64,000 bases of DNA from Acidobacteriota bacterium (GCA_003224055.1 QHYE01000077.1:1-64000); one strand, 5' to 3'; shown: positions 42,188-50,940, numbered from the stretch's first letter. A program made the numbers and translations. The notes: generated by a model not told the origin, from the sequence alone.

Positions 42188-44380
42188 ATGAAGCCAGTTC
42201 ATCTGGTTGTCTTGTGGCACATGCATCAGCCGCAGTACCGCGATCCGGGAAGCAGCCGCTACGTCCTTCCCTGGACGCGCTTGCATGCCCTGAAAGATTA
42301 CTGGGGCATGGTGGACATGATGCGCGAGTTTCCGAAGTTTCATGCCACGTTCAACGTCGTGCCTGCGCTGGGTCTCCAGCTCGAAGAGTATGCCAGCGGA
42401 AATTTCAATGAGCCGTGGTTTTCGCTGGCGTTCAAGAATGCCGAGGAATTGACGCGCGAAGACAAAGCCGAAATTCTGGCGCGCGCCTTTCAGGTCAACC
42501 ACGAGCGCCTGATGTCGCGCTGGCCGCGCTTCGTGGAATTGCACGAATGGTCGCACCCGGCCGGCGGCGCGCAGGCGCTCGTAACTTTCACCCCGCGCGA
42601 TTGGCGCGACCTGCAACTGCTTTCCCAGTTGGCGTGGATGGAAGAATCGTGGCTGCAAAAAGATTCCGTAGTCGGCAAGCTCTCCACGAAAGAGAAAGAC
42701 TTCTCGGAGAAGGACAAAACCGCGCTCAAGGAAAAACAGTTCGAATTGCTGCGCATGGTTCTCCCCGCCTATCGCGAAGCGGCGCAGCGCGGCCAGATCG
42801 AAATCAGCACCACGCCGTTCTATCACCCCATCCTTCCGCTCATCTGCGATTCGGATATCGCCCGCGTCGCGAATCCCGGTACGCCGCTCCCGCGCCGCGC
42901 ATTTCGCCACCCCGAAGACGCGCGCGAACAGTTGCAGCGCGCGCGTGCGTATCACGAAAGAATTTTTGGCGTGAAGCCCGCCGGACTGTGGCCCTCGGAA
43001 GGTTCTGTCTCCGATCAAGCCCTGACCATCGCCGCCGAAGAGGGATTCGAATGGTTCGGAACCGATGAAGGCGTTCTCGGCCGCACTCTCAACGTCGGAT
43101 TTTTTCGCGACGCCAACGGAATTCCCGCGAACGCCGATCGCTTATACAAACCGTGGCGCGTGCAACTCGGCGGGAAGGGAATCACGGGATTGTTCCGCGA
43201 TCACCATCTCTCCGATGTCATCGGATTTGTGTACAGCCGCATGGATGCCAAATCCGCCGCCGCCGATTTGCACGGACGTCTGCGTCATCTTGGAAACACC
43301 GTGCAGAGCGCGCAGCCGCTCACGATTTGCTTATTCCTCGACGGCGAGAACGCGTGGGAATACTATCCGGGCAATGGCCGTGAATTTCTGCGCGAATTTT
43401 ACGGGCGCATTCAGGGCGACCAGGATTTTCGCGCGCTCACCGCAAGCGAAGCCACCGCCGCCGCAGGAGAAATCCCAACCATCAACGGAATTTTCCCGGC
43501 GTCGTGGATCAACGCCAATTTCGACGTCTGGATCGGCCACAGCGAAGACGTCGCCGCGTGGGAATTGCTCTGGGACGCGCGCGAAGCGTATGGCCGCGCG
43601 GTGGACGCGCAAAAACAAGGCCGCTCGGACGCGCCCACGGAAACCGCGCTTAAAGAAGCGCAGGAATCGCTGCTCGTTTCCGAGGGCAGCGACTGGTGCT
43701 GGTGGTACGGCCCCGAGCACAGCACCGCGAACGATGCGGAGTTCGATGCGCTTTATCGAAAGCATCTCACCGGCGTCTACCTTGCCCTCGGCCAGGTGGC
43801 GCCGGAAGAACTCGCCAAGCCAATCAAGCGCCGGCCGGAGCACGCGCTGCAACTTGCGCCGTCGAGTTTTCTCAACGTCAAAGTAGACGGCCGCGACACT
43901 TCTTATTTCGAGTGGCTCGGCGCCGGCCTGTATTCACCGGAGCGTCGCGGCGGCTCGATGCACGGCCGCGTATTCTACTTGCACGAGCTGCGCTACGGCT
44001 TTGAGGAAGAGCGCTTCTGCGTGCGCATCGATCCCTTTGCCGCCGCGCTCGGCGAGCTCGAAGATCCCGAGTTCCGCATCACCATCGGCGGCGCGGAAGA
44101 ACTCACTATTGTCGTCAATCTGGTGCGCGGCCACGTCCAGGGATTCGCGGTCGAAAAGGCCCGCTTGTGTCTCCTGAACCCGAGGGCCGTAGCGGAAGTC
44201 GCCTTCGAACGGATCCTCGAGGTGGCCATCCAGAAGGACCAGATCAACCTCACCGGCCAGACCAAGCTCCGGCTTGGCGTGGCGCTGTGGCACGGCGGAT
44301 TGCCCGTGGATGTCTTGCCGGCCGCGGGGTTTCTGGACGTCCCGCTCGGCGAAGACCACGCGGCTTGGCTGCCGGAGTAG
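42188..44380 (+). CDS. Glycoside hydrolase family 57 protein
   Basis: The ATG at 42188 (AGGGAGAC upstream) gives 730 residues. The N-terminal (beta/alpha)7 barrel shows GH57 conserved regions: HMHQPQY at the start, a GLWPSEGSVSD motif carrying the probable catalytic Glu, and WFGTDEG carrying the catalytic Asp region. A helical and a beta-sandwich C-terminal part follow. GH57 enzymes act on alpha-glucans such as starch and glycogen (amylopullulanase, 4-alpha-glucanotransferase, branching enzyme). No signal peptide is visible, so intracellular glycogen is a plausible substrate. Confidence 0.92.
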   Translation: MKPVHLVVLWHMHQPQYRDPGSSRYVLPWTRLHALKDYWGMVDMMREFPKFHATFNVVPALGLQLEEYASGNFNEPWFSLAFKNAEELTREDKAEILARAFQVNHERLMSRWPRFVELHEWSHPAGGAQALVTFTPRDWRDLQLLSQLAWMEESWLQKDSVVGKLSTKEKDFSEKDKTALKEKQFELLRMVLPAYREAAQRGQIEISTTPFYHPILPLICDSDIARVANPGTPLPRRAFRHPEDAREQLQRARAYHERIFGVKPAGLWPSEGSVSDQALTIAAEEGFEWFGTDEGVLGRTLNVGFFRDANGIPANADRLYKPWRVQLGGKGITGLFRDHHLSDVIGFVYSRMDAKSAAADLHGRLRHLGNTVQSAQPLTICLFLDGENAWEYYPGNGREFLREFYGRIQGDQDFRALTASEATAAAGEIPTINGIFPASWINANFDVWIGHSEDVAAWELLWDAREAYGRAVDAQKQGRSDAPTETALKEAQESLLVSEGSDWCWWYGPEHSTANDAEFDALYRKHLTGVYLALGQVAPEELAKPIKRRPEHALQLAPSSFLNVKVDGRDTSYFEWLGAGLYSPERRGGSMHGRVFYLHELRYGFEEERFCVRIDPFAAALGELEDPEFRITIGGAEELTIVVNLVRGHVQGFAVEKARLCLLNPRAVAEVAFERILEVAIQKDQINLTGQTKLRLGVALWHGGLPVDVLPAAGFLDVPLGEDHAAWLPE

Positions 44381-44433
44381 AGATGGCGGCGTAAAGCCCC
44401 CTCTACAAACGGCTTAGGTGCGAAATCTTGTAA

Positions 44434-44450
44434 GTTAAAGTTCTACTTGA
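44434..44450. repeat. Dispersed palindrome, copy after GH57 gene
   Basis: TTAAAGTTCTACTTGAA, an imperfect copy in the convergent gap between the GH57 gene and the propeller gene. Confidence 0.5.
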
Positions 44451-44512
44451 ACTGGCTCCGACCGGCCTCGGAAGACCGCCCCTACGAGGAGTTGCTCTCG
44501 AAGTTTGTCAGC

Positions 44513-44527
44513 TAAAGTTTTACTTTA
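44513..44527. repeat. Dispersed palindrome, second copy after GH57 gene
   Basis: TAAAGTTTTACTTTA, a perfect 6-bp inverted repeat around TTT, 22 bases before the 3-prime end of the propeller gene. Confidence 0.55.
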
Positions 44528-44549
44528 AGTCCCTCCTTCCGAACGTTGT

Positions 44550-45695
44550 CTAAAATAATTTCACGGCAAGCTCCTGGGGGTGATCGCCGACGGGAATCAT
44601 GGTCACCAGAAAATTGGTGCGTACGCGAATCACGGCGAGGTCGCCGGAGCCCTGGCTTACGACAAGGAGCAAATTTTCCTCGGGATCGAAGCGCAGCGCG
44701 GACGGCGAGTCTCCGGCAGGGACGGGAAAGCCTTTGCCGGGATCGCGGATAATGCGGCGATTGTAGATGTCCACGGGCGTGACGCGGCCGGCGGCAGTGT
44801 CCGAGACATAGAGCAGGGAAGCATCGGCGCTGAGCACGCCGCGAGTGGGCGCGGAGCCGAGCACCATGTAGTCGCCCACTTCGTGCGTCCACGTGTTGAT
44901 GGCCTGAAGGCCGTGGGCTTCCGGCGAGATGACGTAGAGCTCGCCGCCGTCCGGCTTGAGCAGCATGTCCGTGGGCTTGCCGGCGAGTTCAAGATTTGCC
45001 ATCAGGACGCCACGGCGCAGGTCCACCACGGAGATGCGGCGCTCGGAGCGGCTGAGGACGAAGGCCACCGAGCTGTCCGGCAGGATAGCGACGTCTTCGG
45101 GCTGCGCCACGACGCCAACTGCTGCGCGCTGGGCCAGCGTCCCAGCGTCGTGGATGCCGAGGGAGCCGTCGTGGCGATTCACCACCAGGATGGATTTTCC
45201 GTCCGGAGTGACCCGCGCGAGGACGGGTTCGTGGCCGGTGGCGGCTCGCGCGACGATGGCGTGCGATTGAGCGTCCAGCGCCAGGAGCATGTCGTTGCCG
45301 GAAGTCGTGGTGTAAAGCCATTTGCCATCCCGGGAAAATTCGACGGCGTAGGGAAGCGGGCCCACGGGAATGCGCGCGGTGATCTGGTTGATGCGGGGAT
45401 CGAGAACCCAGACGTAGCCGCCCGCGCTGCTGACACCAAAGACTTCGGCGCGCGTGGGATGCTCGCGCAATCCGGAAAGGCCCGGGCCGACATACATGTG
45501 CGAAAAGGCTTTGAGCTTGACGAGGTCGACCACAGTGACGCTGCCGTCGGCGGTGGTGACATAGGCATAAAGCCGCATACCCGGGCGAAGAAACGAGGGG
45601 CGATGCTCGCGCAGAAGCAGGGTCAGTCCGGCGAAGGCCAGGGCGGCGAGAAGGAAGTAGACGCGAAAGTTCTTGAGGCGATTCATGTTAGGCAT
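44550..45695 (-). CDS. YncE-like beta-propeller protein, membrane anchored
   Basis: With the start at 45695 (GGGAGA upstream) the product has 381 residues. It begins with a hydrophobic anchor (VYFLLAALAFAGLTLLL) and continues with seven or so repeats of the YVTN type, such as LYAYVTTADGSVTVVDL, WLYTTTSGNDMLLALDA and LLYVSDTAAGRVTPVDI. Such propellers are periplasmic or outer-surface proteins of uncertain role, often binding proteins or DNA. The frame is open upstream to 45884 but that stretch holds repeats. Confidence 0.85.
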   Translation of the reverse strand: MPNMNRLKNFRVYFLLAALAFAGLTLLLREHRPSFLRPGMRLYAYVTTADGSVTVVDLVKLKAFSHMYVGPGLSGLREHPTRAEVFGVSSAGGYVWVLDPRINQITARIPVGPLPYAVEFSRDGKWLYTTTSGNDMLLALDAQSHAIVARAATGHEPVLARVTPDGKSILVVNRHDGSLGIHDAGTLAQRAAVGVVAQPEDVAILPDSSVAFVLSRSERRISVVDLRRGVLMANLELAGKPTDMLLKPDGGELYVISPEAHGLQAINTWTHEVGDYMVLGSAPTRGVLSADASLLYVSDTAAGRVTPVDIYNRRIIRDPGKGFPVPAGDSPSALRFDPEENLLLVVSQGSGDLAVIRVRTNFLVTMIPVGDHPQELAVKLF

Positions 45696-45900
45696 GGGAT
45701 TCTCCCATGCGGAAGTTGAGAGTTGACAGTTGAAAAAAGCGAGGGGGTACACCCCCCCATCCGATGCATGAATGTCAAAACAAGGGGATGTAAAATGGGC
45801 AATTTGTAAGTGCATGAAAAGAAAGAGCGGCGATTTCTTGAGGATGACGAAGCGCGAGTTCCAGAATGGGAATTGTTGGTACACACCCCGGCTGTTTTCA

Positions 45901-46026
45901 TATGAGTGGCAAATACAGGACTTACAGGTGACAGGTCTGTATGAGTGGCAAGTAAAGGACTTAAAGTAAGTGGGTTTTCAATGGTTTGCGAGCGACTCGT
46001 ATGAGTGGCAAACAAAGGACTTACAG
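45901..46026. repeat. Three imperfect 27-base repeats
   Basis: Units at 45901-45927, 45940-45966 and 46000-46026 share TATGAGTGGCAAxxAxAGGACTTAxAG. Spacings are 12 and 33 bases, so they are not strictly periodic. The conserved part contains no long dyad. Confidence 0.8.
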
Positions 46027-46191
46027 AAATGGATTTTTCGTTCGGGCAGTGACGTAGATGAAGGTTTGGAAGGGATGCGGCTTGTTGCGTCGAGTTCACA
46101 GGACATGGTAGCACGGAGTATACCGACTGTCAACTACTAACTACTTGGTGATTCGAATGAGATGTGGCAACGGGGACACAGTCTGAAGGCC

Positions 46192-46241
46192 AAAAGGTCT
46201 AAAAGTTTAAAGGTCCAAGAGTCTAAAAGTCTAAGGGTCTG
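46192..46241. repeat. Degenerate GTCTAAAAG array
   Basis: Five short units of about ten bases (variants of AGGTCTAAAAG, AGTTTAAAGG, AGAGTCTAAAAG, AGTCTAAGGG) follow one another upstream of the WD40 gene. Confidence 0.65.
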
Positions 46242-46329
46242 AACGTCGCGACCGGGTTGGGATGCAGGCGACGCAATCGAGACGTTCGGAGAACGAAAAA
46301 AATGCCCCACATCATGTAAGCTGGGCCGA

Positions 46330-47270
46330 ATGAGAGACCGGTCGGCTGCAATACTTTTGGTTCTGTTGGCGCTAGCGGCTTACTCGTGTTCGCGGGCGCC
46401 GCAACGGGCGTTGGATTTTCCGCTGGTTCAAAAATATACGACGCACGCGGGAGACCTGTTCTATTTCCGGCCGCGCGACGGGCAATTTGTGTTGCTGGAG
46501 CGGCGCAAGGCGCTGGCGGTGGCGGTTGCGCCGGAGCCGAATATTCAAGCCTACTCCTACGAGGACCGGATCACGGTGAGCCGGCCGCAGGACGAGATGC
46601 TGGAGAACACGGTCTTTCTGAGAAAATCGGTCCTCAGCAAGCACTGGCCATCACGGCTGACGGATGGAAGCTGGCAGGCGGCGATGCAACCGGCGCGGTC
46701 ACCCTTTGGGAGATCGCCACAGGGAATTTGACGCTTCAGTTGAAAGAGCGGAGCCCCATCCTCAGCCTGGCGTTTTCCCCCGATGGAAAATGGCTGGCCG
46801 TCGGCGTGGCCAAAGCGGCCGGCGAGGCAGCGGATACCGTGTGGGTCTATGACGTCCACTCCAACGGTCCGCACCACAGCTTTGGACGCGCTACGGCCGC
46901 GGCGCTGGCCTGGTCGGCGGACAGCCGCTGGCTCGCGGCGGGACTCGATGACGGCACCGTGCTGGTAAGCGAGGCCGGGAGCGATCGCGAACCGCGGCGA
47001 ATCCGGTTGTCCCCCTCCGCGGTCACCGCGCTTGATTTTCATCCCTCCGGGCTGTTCCTGGCTTCGGCGCATGCCAATAAACGCGTGCTGCTTTTCAAAC
47101 TGGCAACGGGAGAGCGGCTCTATACCTTCGAGGCGGCCCTGCCGCCCAATCCGCAGTTCCCCCGAGTCATTGAGCGTGTCGCCTTTGACGGGAAGGGAGC
47201 TCGCTTGGCGGCCGCTTATGCCGAAGGCGAGTTCAGTATCTGGGACATGTCTGCGTTGAGCCACCCTTAG
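46330..47270 (+). pseudogene. WD40-repeat lipoprotein, frameshifted
   Basis: The first frame (46330-46731) starts with a lipoprotein signal (ILLVLLALAAYSC with Cys20) and continues sensibly to about codon 103. Near 46630-46640 the coherent protein moves to another frame, where QALAITADGWKLAGGD begins a WD40 propeller running to 47270. The second frame is open upstream to 46386, but that part is a shadow. Joining the two would give roughly 310 residues. One base too many (or a -1 ribosomal shift) around AGCAAGCA explains it. No strong slippery heptamer is visible, so mutation or sequence error is favoured. Confidence 0.75.
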
Positions 47271-47290
47271 AACCGAAGGTGCGGCACCCG
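47261..47290. repeat. Degenerate CCACCCT hairpin repeat
   Basis: A worn copy of the hairpin family seen at 50641-50672 and 57626-57654: CCACCCTT...AAGGTGCGGCACCC. It spans the stop codon of the WD40 gene. Confidence 0.4.
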
Positions 47291-48691
47291 CCTAGGGAAT
47301 TGGAGGTTCAAAACTTTCCGAGGTGTCGACCCACCAATCTCCTATGCCTTCAAGTTCGACTTCGACTCTGGCGTCGTCGTCAAGGTGGAGGACAGTTCGA
47401 AGACCGGAATCTCGGTACGCTGGCGAATCCACAGTCCATCCAGGCTTTCTATTATGAGATCTTCCAGCAGTATATGGGGAAAGTGAGATTTCATGATTCT
47501 CGATACGTTCCCCCGGATTCGATCGGTCTTGGGGGAACGCTAAGTCTTTCGCCCGACTCAAGCAATCTCCCCTCTGTATTTCATACTCTACATAGCGGTG
47601 AAGAGGAGAAATTCCTGCTTTTATCGGAATTCGCGCGAGAGCTTGCCCCTAACATCGACAGGGTACGCGCTCCGGTCGAAGGCACCACCACAGGTATCGA
47701 GTTCGAGATCAATCAATTACGTCTTCGACTGAGCCAAGTCGGATCGGGGATTGGACGTGCCCTAGGAATAGCATACCAAGCCCTCATGACCCCTCTCGGA
47801 GGTCTCTGCGTTATTGAGGAACCGGAGAGTCATCTACACCCTAGCGCGCAACGCACATTGCTGAGATTCTTATCTGAACAAAGCCGGGAGAAGCAAATCG
47901 CGATTAGCACACACTCCCCCGCCATTGCCGGCTGTGTTGAGCGAAACGATCTGTTTCTTGTTACGAACGTAAGCCGCGTCAGTCAGGTGTCTCCGGCACG
48001 GGATCCCGAAATAGCTTTTGGCATTGCGAAAGCGCTCGGTGTTAATCCTAACGACCAGATTACGACTGACAGCCTTGTCGTTTTTGTGGACGGCCCCTCG
48101 GACGAACGGATACTAAGAGCCTTTGCGGAAACGTTATGGAAAGAGGGGAAATTATCTTCAGACCTAAATAGGGCGCCGATTGCGATACTCCCACTTTATG
48201 GACAAGGCAACCTCAATTTCCTTGTGAGTACCCAGAATTTGGCAAATCTGAGGAAAATGTTTTTCCTGATAGCTGACTCTGACAAAAACTCACCTGGTGA
48301 TCCACTCTCAGAAATTAAACGACAAGTTATCGAAAGAGTGCGCGAGAAAGGAGGTCGGGAGTTCGTCTGGCGCAAGAGAGAGATTGAGAATTACTTGCAC
48401 CCGAAGGCCATAGCCCGGGTGCCAAAGATCGACCTGCCTGAAATAAGGGATTTCTCAGATGTTAAGCAAACCATCATGAATTTGCTCCAGAAAGAGAAAT
48501 CCGCTGAGGCGGAGTACCTTGAGGAGAAGCATGGTCTAAGAGTTGCACGAGCCATGACTTCGGACGAGATATTGGAAATGTGTCGCATTGAGCACAACGG
48601 ATCGCAGCGCTACGAAATCGTGGAATTATTTAGAACTCTCCTGGGTTGTGTTCTGAAACCGGAGCCGGAGGCCAAGCTGAAGACCGCGTAG
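47279..48691 (+). CDS. OLD-family ATPase/TOPRIM nuclease, 5-prime truncated (probable pseudogene)
   Basis: From about 47450 the frame encodes the second half of an OLD-type protein: Walker B LCVIEEPESHLHP, the switch STHSPAI, and a TOPRIM domain with VVFVDGPSDE, LPLYGQGN and FLIADSD, ending with a RKREIENYLHP motif. The Walker A part is missing. The first ~55 codons in this frame make poor protein, while another frame upstream (47330-47440) encodes a sensible SYAFKFDFDSGVVVKVEDSS. So the gene is both frameshifted and truncated at the WD40 boundary. OLD nucleases act in anti-phage systems such as Gabija (GajA). If translated at all, an internal ATG near 47475 is the likeliest start. Confidence 0.7.
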   Translation: MRHPPRELEVQNFPRCRPTNLLCLQVRLRLWRRRQGGGQFEDRNLGTLANPQSIQAFYYEIFQQYMGKVRFHDSRYVPPDSIGLGGTLSLSPDSSNLPSVFHTLHSGEEEKFLLLSEFARELAPNIDRVRAPVEGTTTGIEFEINQLRLRLSQVGSGIGRALGIAYQALMTPLGGLCVIEEPESHLHPSAQRTLLRFLSEQSREKQIAISTHSPAIAGCVERNDLFLVTNVSRVSQVSPARDPEIAFGIAKALGVNPNDQITTDSLVVFVDGPSDERILRAFAETLWKEGKLSSDLNRAPIAILPLYGQGNLNFLVSTQNLANLRKMFFLIADSDKNSPGDPLSEIKRQVIERVREKGGREFVWRKREIENYLHPKAIARVPKIDLPEIRDFSDVKQTIMNLLQKEKSAEAEYLEEKHGLRVARAMTSDEILEMCRIEHNGSQRYEIVELFRTLLGCVLKPEPEAKLKTA

Positions 48692-48941
48692 AAGGTAAGA
48701 TGTCGGCTGTGCCCGTGAGGTGCCACTTGTAGTTGTTCCATCGATGGTGGAGCGGACGATTTTTGCCACGATCCCTCCACCACGGTCGGGATGACAATAG
48801 AAACTAGAAATCAGAAAAGTGAAACTAGAAAATGGTGAAGACAAAGTCCCCACACGCAAGTACGGCGTATGGGCACCCGGTGTTTCAAAATGAAACGAAT
48901 CCAGGAGTGCCACCACTACTTCTAGAGCAGGGGGTGAAAGA

Positions 48942-49229
48942 GTGCCCAGCTTCCCTGTCCCCAAAGGCCGCCGCTCGAAGCGGGTGATGTCGAAGAGGCG
49001 CGCGAGCGTGGTCATCAATCTGGATCGCGACCAGAAGAGGCTCCCCTGTCTGGTCGTCGATTCCTCGAAGGAAGGCTTCCGGCTTCGCGGAAGCTTCCAC
49101 CTAAGGCGCGGCCAAGCGGTCGAAATTGTCCTCGATGAAGACCCGTTCAGCTCCGTGCGTTGCAGCGTGGTCTGGGTCGGCAGAGCCGGCTCCAAGCAGG
49201 AAGGGGAAGTCGGCCTGGAAACTATCTAG
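48942..49229 (+). CDS. Small PilZ-like protein
   Basis: A 95-residue protein starting at GTG 48942 (AGGGGGTGAAAG upstream). It has RRSKR as RxxxR and VDSSKEG as D/NxSxxG, followed by FRLRGSF..LRRGQAVEIVL and a final strand pair, as expected of a lone PilZ barrel. Cyclic di-GMP binding is plausible. It is one of five PilZ-type genes in this window. Confidence 0.75.
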   Translation: MPSFPVPKGRRSKRVMSKRRASVVINLDRDQKRLPCLVVDSSKEGFRLRGSFHLRRGQAVEIVLDEDPFSSVRCSVVWVGRAGSKQEGEVGLETI

Positions 49230-49308
49230 CCCCTCGGCAGGGATTCTGACGGCCCCTCTGACTTCTTCTCCGCCTTTATTGCCCCCTTTTTTCTCTAGTT
49301 TACGCCGC

Positions 49309-49689
49309 CTATTGGAGCTCTTCCTCAAAATAGAAATGGTAGTGGTTCCGGCATCCGGGATTGAAGGGGGCAGAGCAGACCGGGCAGCGAGACTCGCATT
49401 GCATGTATTCGCGAATCGTCAGCCTTGCGCCGCAGGCTCCGCACAGAATGGCTTCCTGATTCCATTCGCTCCGCGGCCAAACCTCTATGGCATGGCCCGC
49501 GAGCGCGATATGGCAGTCTTTGCAGGCATAGTAGGTGGCGCAGCACTTCATTTTGATGGCGATGACGTCCGCCTGCGCATGGTGGTGCAAGCAACGCGTC
49601 TGCGGATCGAGATTCAGTCCACGAACCTCTGGAGTATCTGCACGTGCGGCGCGGCGGAGGAGCGGTTTCTTTTTTCTTGACGTGGACAT
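49309..49689 (-). CDS. CHY zinc-finger protein
   Basis: A 126-residue protein (start MSTSRKKK at 49689; an in-frame ATG lies three codons earlier). It contains the CHY-type arrangement: RCLHHHAQADVIAIKMKCC, YYACKDCH, then CGACG, MQCESRCPVCSAPFNPGCRNHYH. Three zinc sites are expected. In eukaryotes the domain is found in RING E3 ligases; bacterial stand-alone forms have no known function. The N-terminus is basic. Confidence 0.88.
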   Translation of the reverse strand: MSTSRKKKPLLRRAARADTPEVRGLNLDPQTRCLHHHAQADVIAIKMKCCATYYACKDCHIALAGHAIEVWPRSEWNQEAILCGACGARLTIREYMQCESRCPVCSAPFNPGCRNHYHFYFEEELQ

Positions 49690-49716
49690 TCGATCCAACC
49701 CTTTGGGTTTCGCTTT

Positions 49717-50103
49717 TCAAAGCGTACGGGGCTTGACTCTTCCTCGAAATCGCGGCGAGGGTCGAGACTTCTTCCTTCGTAAGGCGGCGCGACTCGAGCG
49801 GACTTCGAAGCGAACGCCTTCCGCGCGTTGCAAATAGGCAACGATTTCAAACAAGTTGCGAGCCTGCGGGTTGCCACGGGGACCGAGCATGCGCATGAGA
49901 CTCTTCGGGGAGCGATGGGTGACGTCGCTCAGCTTGGTAAAGCCAACGGTGGCATTGATGAAATCGCGCAGGATGATCTTGCCGGTTTCCACGTCACCGG
50001 AAAGAAAGTTTTCGATGCCCTCCCGGAGAAGGGCCTTGCGGAATCCCGGATCACGCTTTACGCGCGCCCGGATGGTTTCCTTGAAATCCCGAGTCAAAGC
50101 CAT
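49717..50103 (-). CDS. HTH antitoxin of a HigBA/RelBE-type pair
   Basis: A 128-residue protein starting at 50103 behind AAAGGTG. ALTRDFKETIRARVKRDPGFRKALLREGIENFLSGDVETGKIILRDFINATVGF is the N-terminal helical region and TKLSDVTHRSPKSLMRMLGPRGNPQARNLFEIVAYL the helix-turn-helix of HI1420-type antitoxins, which repress their operon and bind the toxin. The C-terminus has an extra basic tail. The toxin gene directly upstream is broken. Confidence 0.85.
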   Translation of the reverse strand: MALTRDFKETIRARVKRDPGFRKALLREGIENFLSGDVETGKIILRDFINATVGFTKLSDVTHRSPKSLMRMLGPRGNPQARNLFEIVAYLQRAEGVRFEVRSSRAALRRKKSRPSPRFRGRVKPRTL

Positions 50104-50108
50104 GGTTG

Positions 50109-50434
50109 TCACCTTTCTGTACCCTTTCGCTGCTTGTAGTCCTGCCAACGGGCCAGTGCTGATGTCTGCCTGCTGGCGTTTTTTTTGTCCCTCCGCCAAC
50201 TAGGATTACAAGGCGGTCGCCATCTTTGCCGAAGTAAAGCCGGTAGCCTGGACCAAAATCAATCCGGTACTCGTAAACACCGGCTCCCACGCCCTTGGCG
50301 TTGGAAAAATTGCCCTGGTGGATGCGGGCTAGTGCAGCCGCCACCTTGGCCGCCGCTTCTTTGTTCAGGCGGTCATACCATGCGGCATACGGACTGCGTC
50401 CGCCCCGGTCAAGGTATTCGCGCACTTCGACCAT
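50109..50434 (-). pseudogene. RelE/HigB-type toxin, twice frameshifted
   Basis: The first ~80 codons encode a good phage-derived Gp49/HigB-like RNase toxin (MVEVREYLDRGG..., YEYRIDFGPGYRLYF, LVILVGGGTKK). After an A8 run the family sequence RQQADI is found in the next frame, and a further base later ALARWQDYKQRKGTER-stop in the third frame, ending at TGA 50109-50111, six bases before the antitoxin start. Restoring the canonical C-terminus needs loss of two bases. In the current frame translation would run on to 50051 with an aberrant tail. Sequencing error at the homopolymer could explain one of the two shifts. Confidence 0.7.
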
Positions 50435-50525
50435 ACTTGATGGTAACATATGAGGTACCATTGTCAAGGGCCACCGCGGGCGAGTCACTACGGCAGGGAT
50501 GACAGAAGAAATGAGAAGGCCGCGG

Positions 50526-50599
50526 GCACGACTGAAGTCGTGCGCCTACACGGGAAGAAGGACGCCTACGCGGGAAGAAGGGCACGATGTATCGTGCCC
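50526..50599. repeat. Pair of GCACGA hairpins
   Basis: GCACGACTGAAGTCGTGC (50526-50543, 8-bp stem, 2-base loop) and GGGCACGAT-GT-ATCGTGCCC (50580-50599, 9-bp stem) are separated by two near-identical units containing CGCCTAC and CGGGAAGAAG. They look like REP-type intergenic palindromes. Confidence 0.75.
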
Positions 50600-50640
50600 C
50601 TACGGGAGACACCGGGGGAGAGAGGCAAAATCAACATCTC

Positions 50641-50672
50641 CACCCTTGCGTGACCCATAACCCGCAAGGGTG
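50641..50672. repeat. CCACCCT-type hairpin repeat
   Basis: CACCCTTGCG pairs with CGCAAGGGTG around a 12-base loop and is followed by GGGCGCCC. The same AGGGTGGGGC(A/G)CCC tail follows the hairpin inside leuS at 57626-57654. Confidence 0.7.
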
Positions 50673-50718
50673 GGGCGCCCAGCGACGGCCCGCGGAAGGG
50701 CGGGCCAAAAAATTGAGG

Positions 50719-50940
50719 GCGCAACCGCCGTTAGGCTGCTGCGCCCTCTAAACTGAGCCGTAAAGTTTCTAACCTTGCCGATCCCCATCCGGCGACGGAC
50801 CTGCCGTTAGGCTTGTCGCGCCCTCCAAACGGAGCCGGTAAGGCTTCGAGCTTCGCCGTTCAATTTCGCGGCGCAACTGCGGTTAAGCTGCTGCGCCTTG
50901 TAAACTGAGCCGTAAAGTTCTTAAGCTTCCCGGTTCAATC
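50719..50940. repeat. Three tandem ~74-base repeats
   Basis: Units begin near 50719, 50793 and 50871. Each contains GC(A/G)ACxGCxGTTAxGCTG(C)TGCGCC..AAACxGAGCCG(G)TAA(A/G)G followed by TT(C)xAxCTT(C)xC(C)GxT. Units one and three are closest. The middle unit carries small insertions. Confidence 0.75.

Larger units (their letters stand above)
45696..46329. other. Repeat-rich intergenic region
   Basis: About 630 bases between divergent genes. It contains three copies of a 27-base repeat and a degenerate array of GTCTAAAAG-like units, described separately. The short open frames across it read as repeat products and are not convincing genes. Confidence 0.6.

Noticed and set aside
45901-46026. CRISPR array
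   Set aside because: Only three imperfect units with spacers of 12 and 33 bases and no cas genes nearby.
45683-46114. Minus-strand frame of 143 codons with repeated PLFATHT units
   Set aside because: The repeats come from the 27-base DNA repeats and do not form a plausible protein; the frame runs into the propeller gene start.
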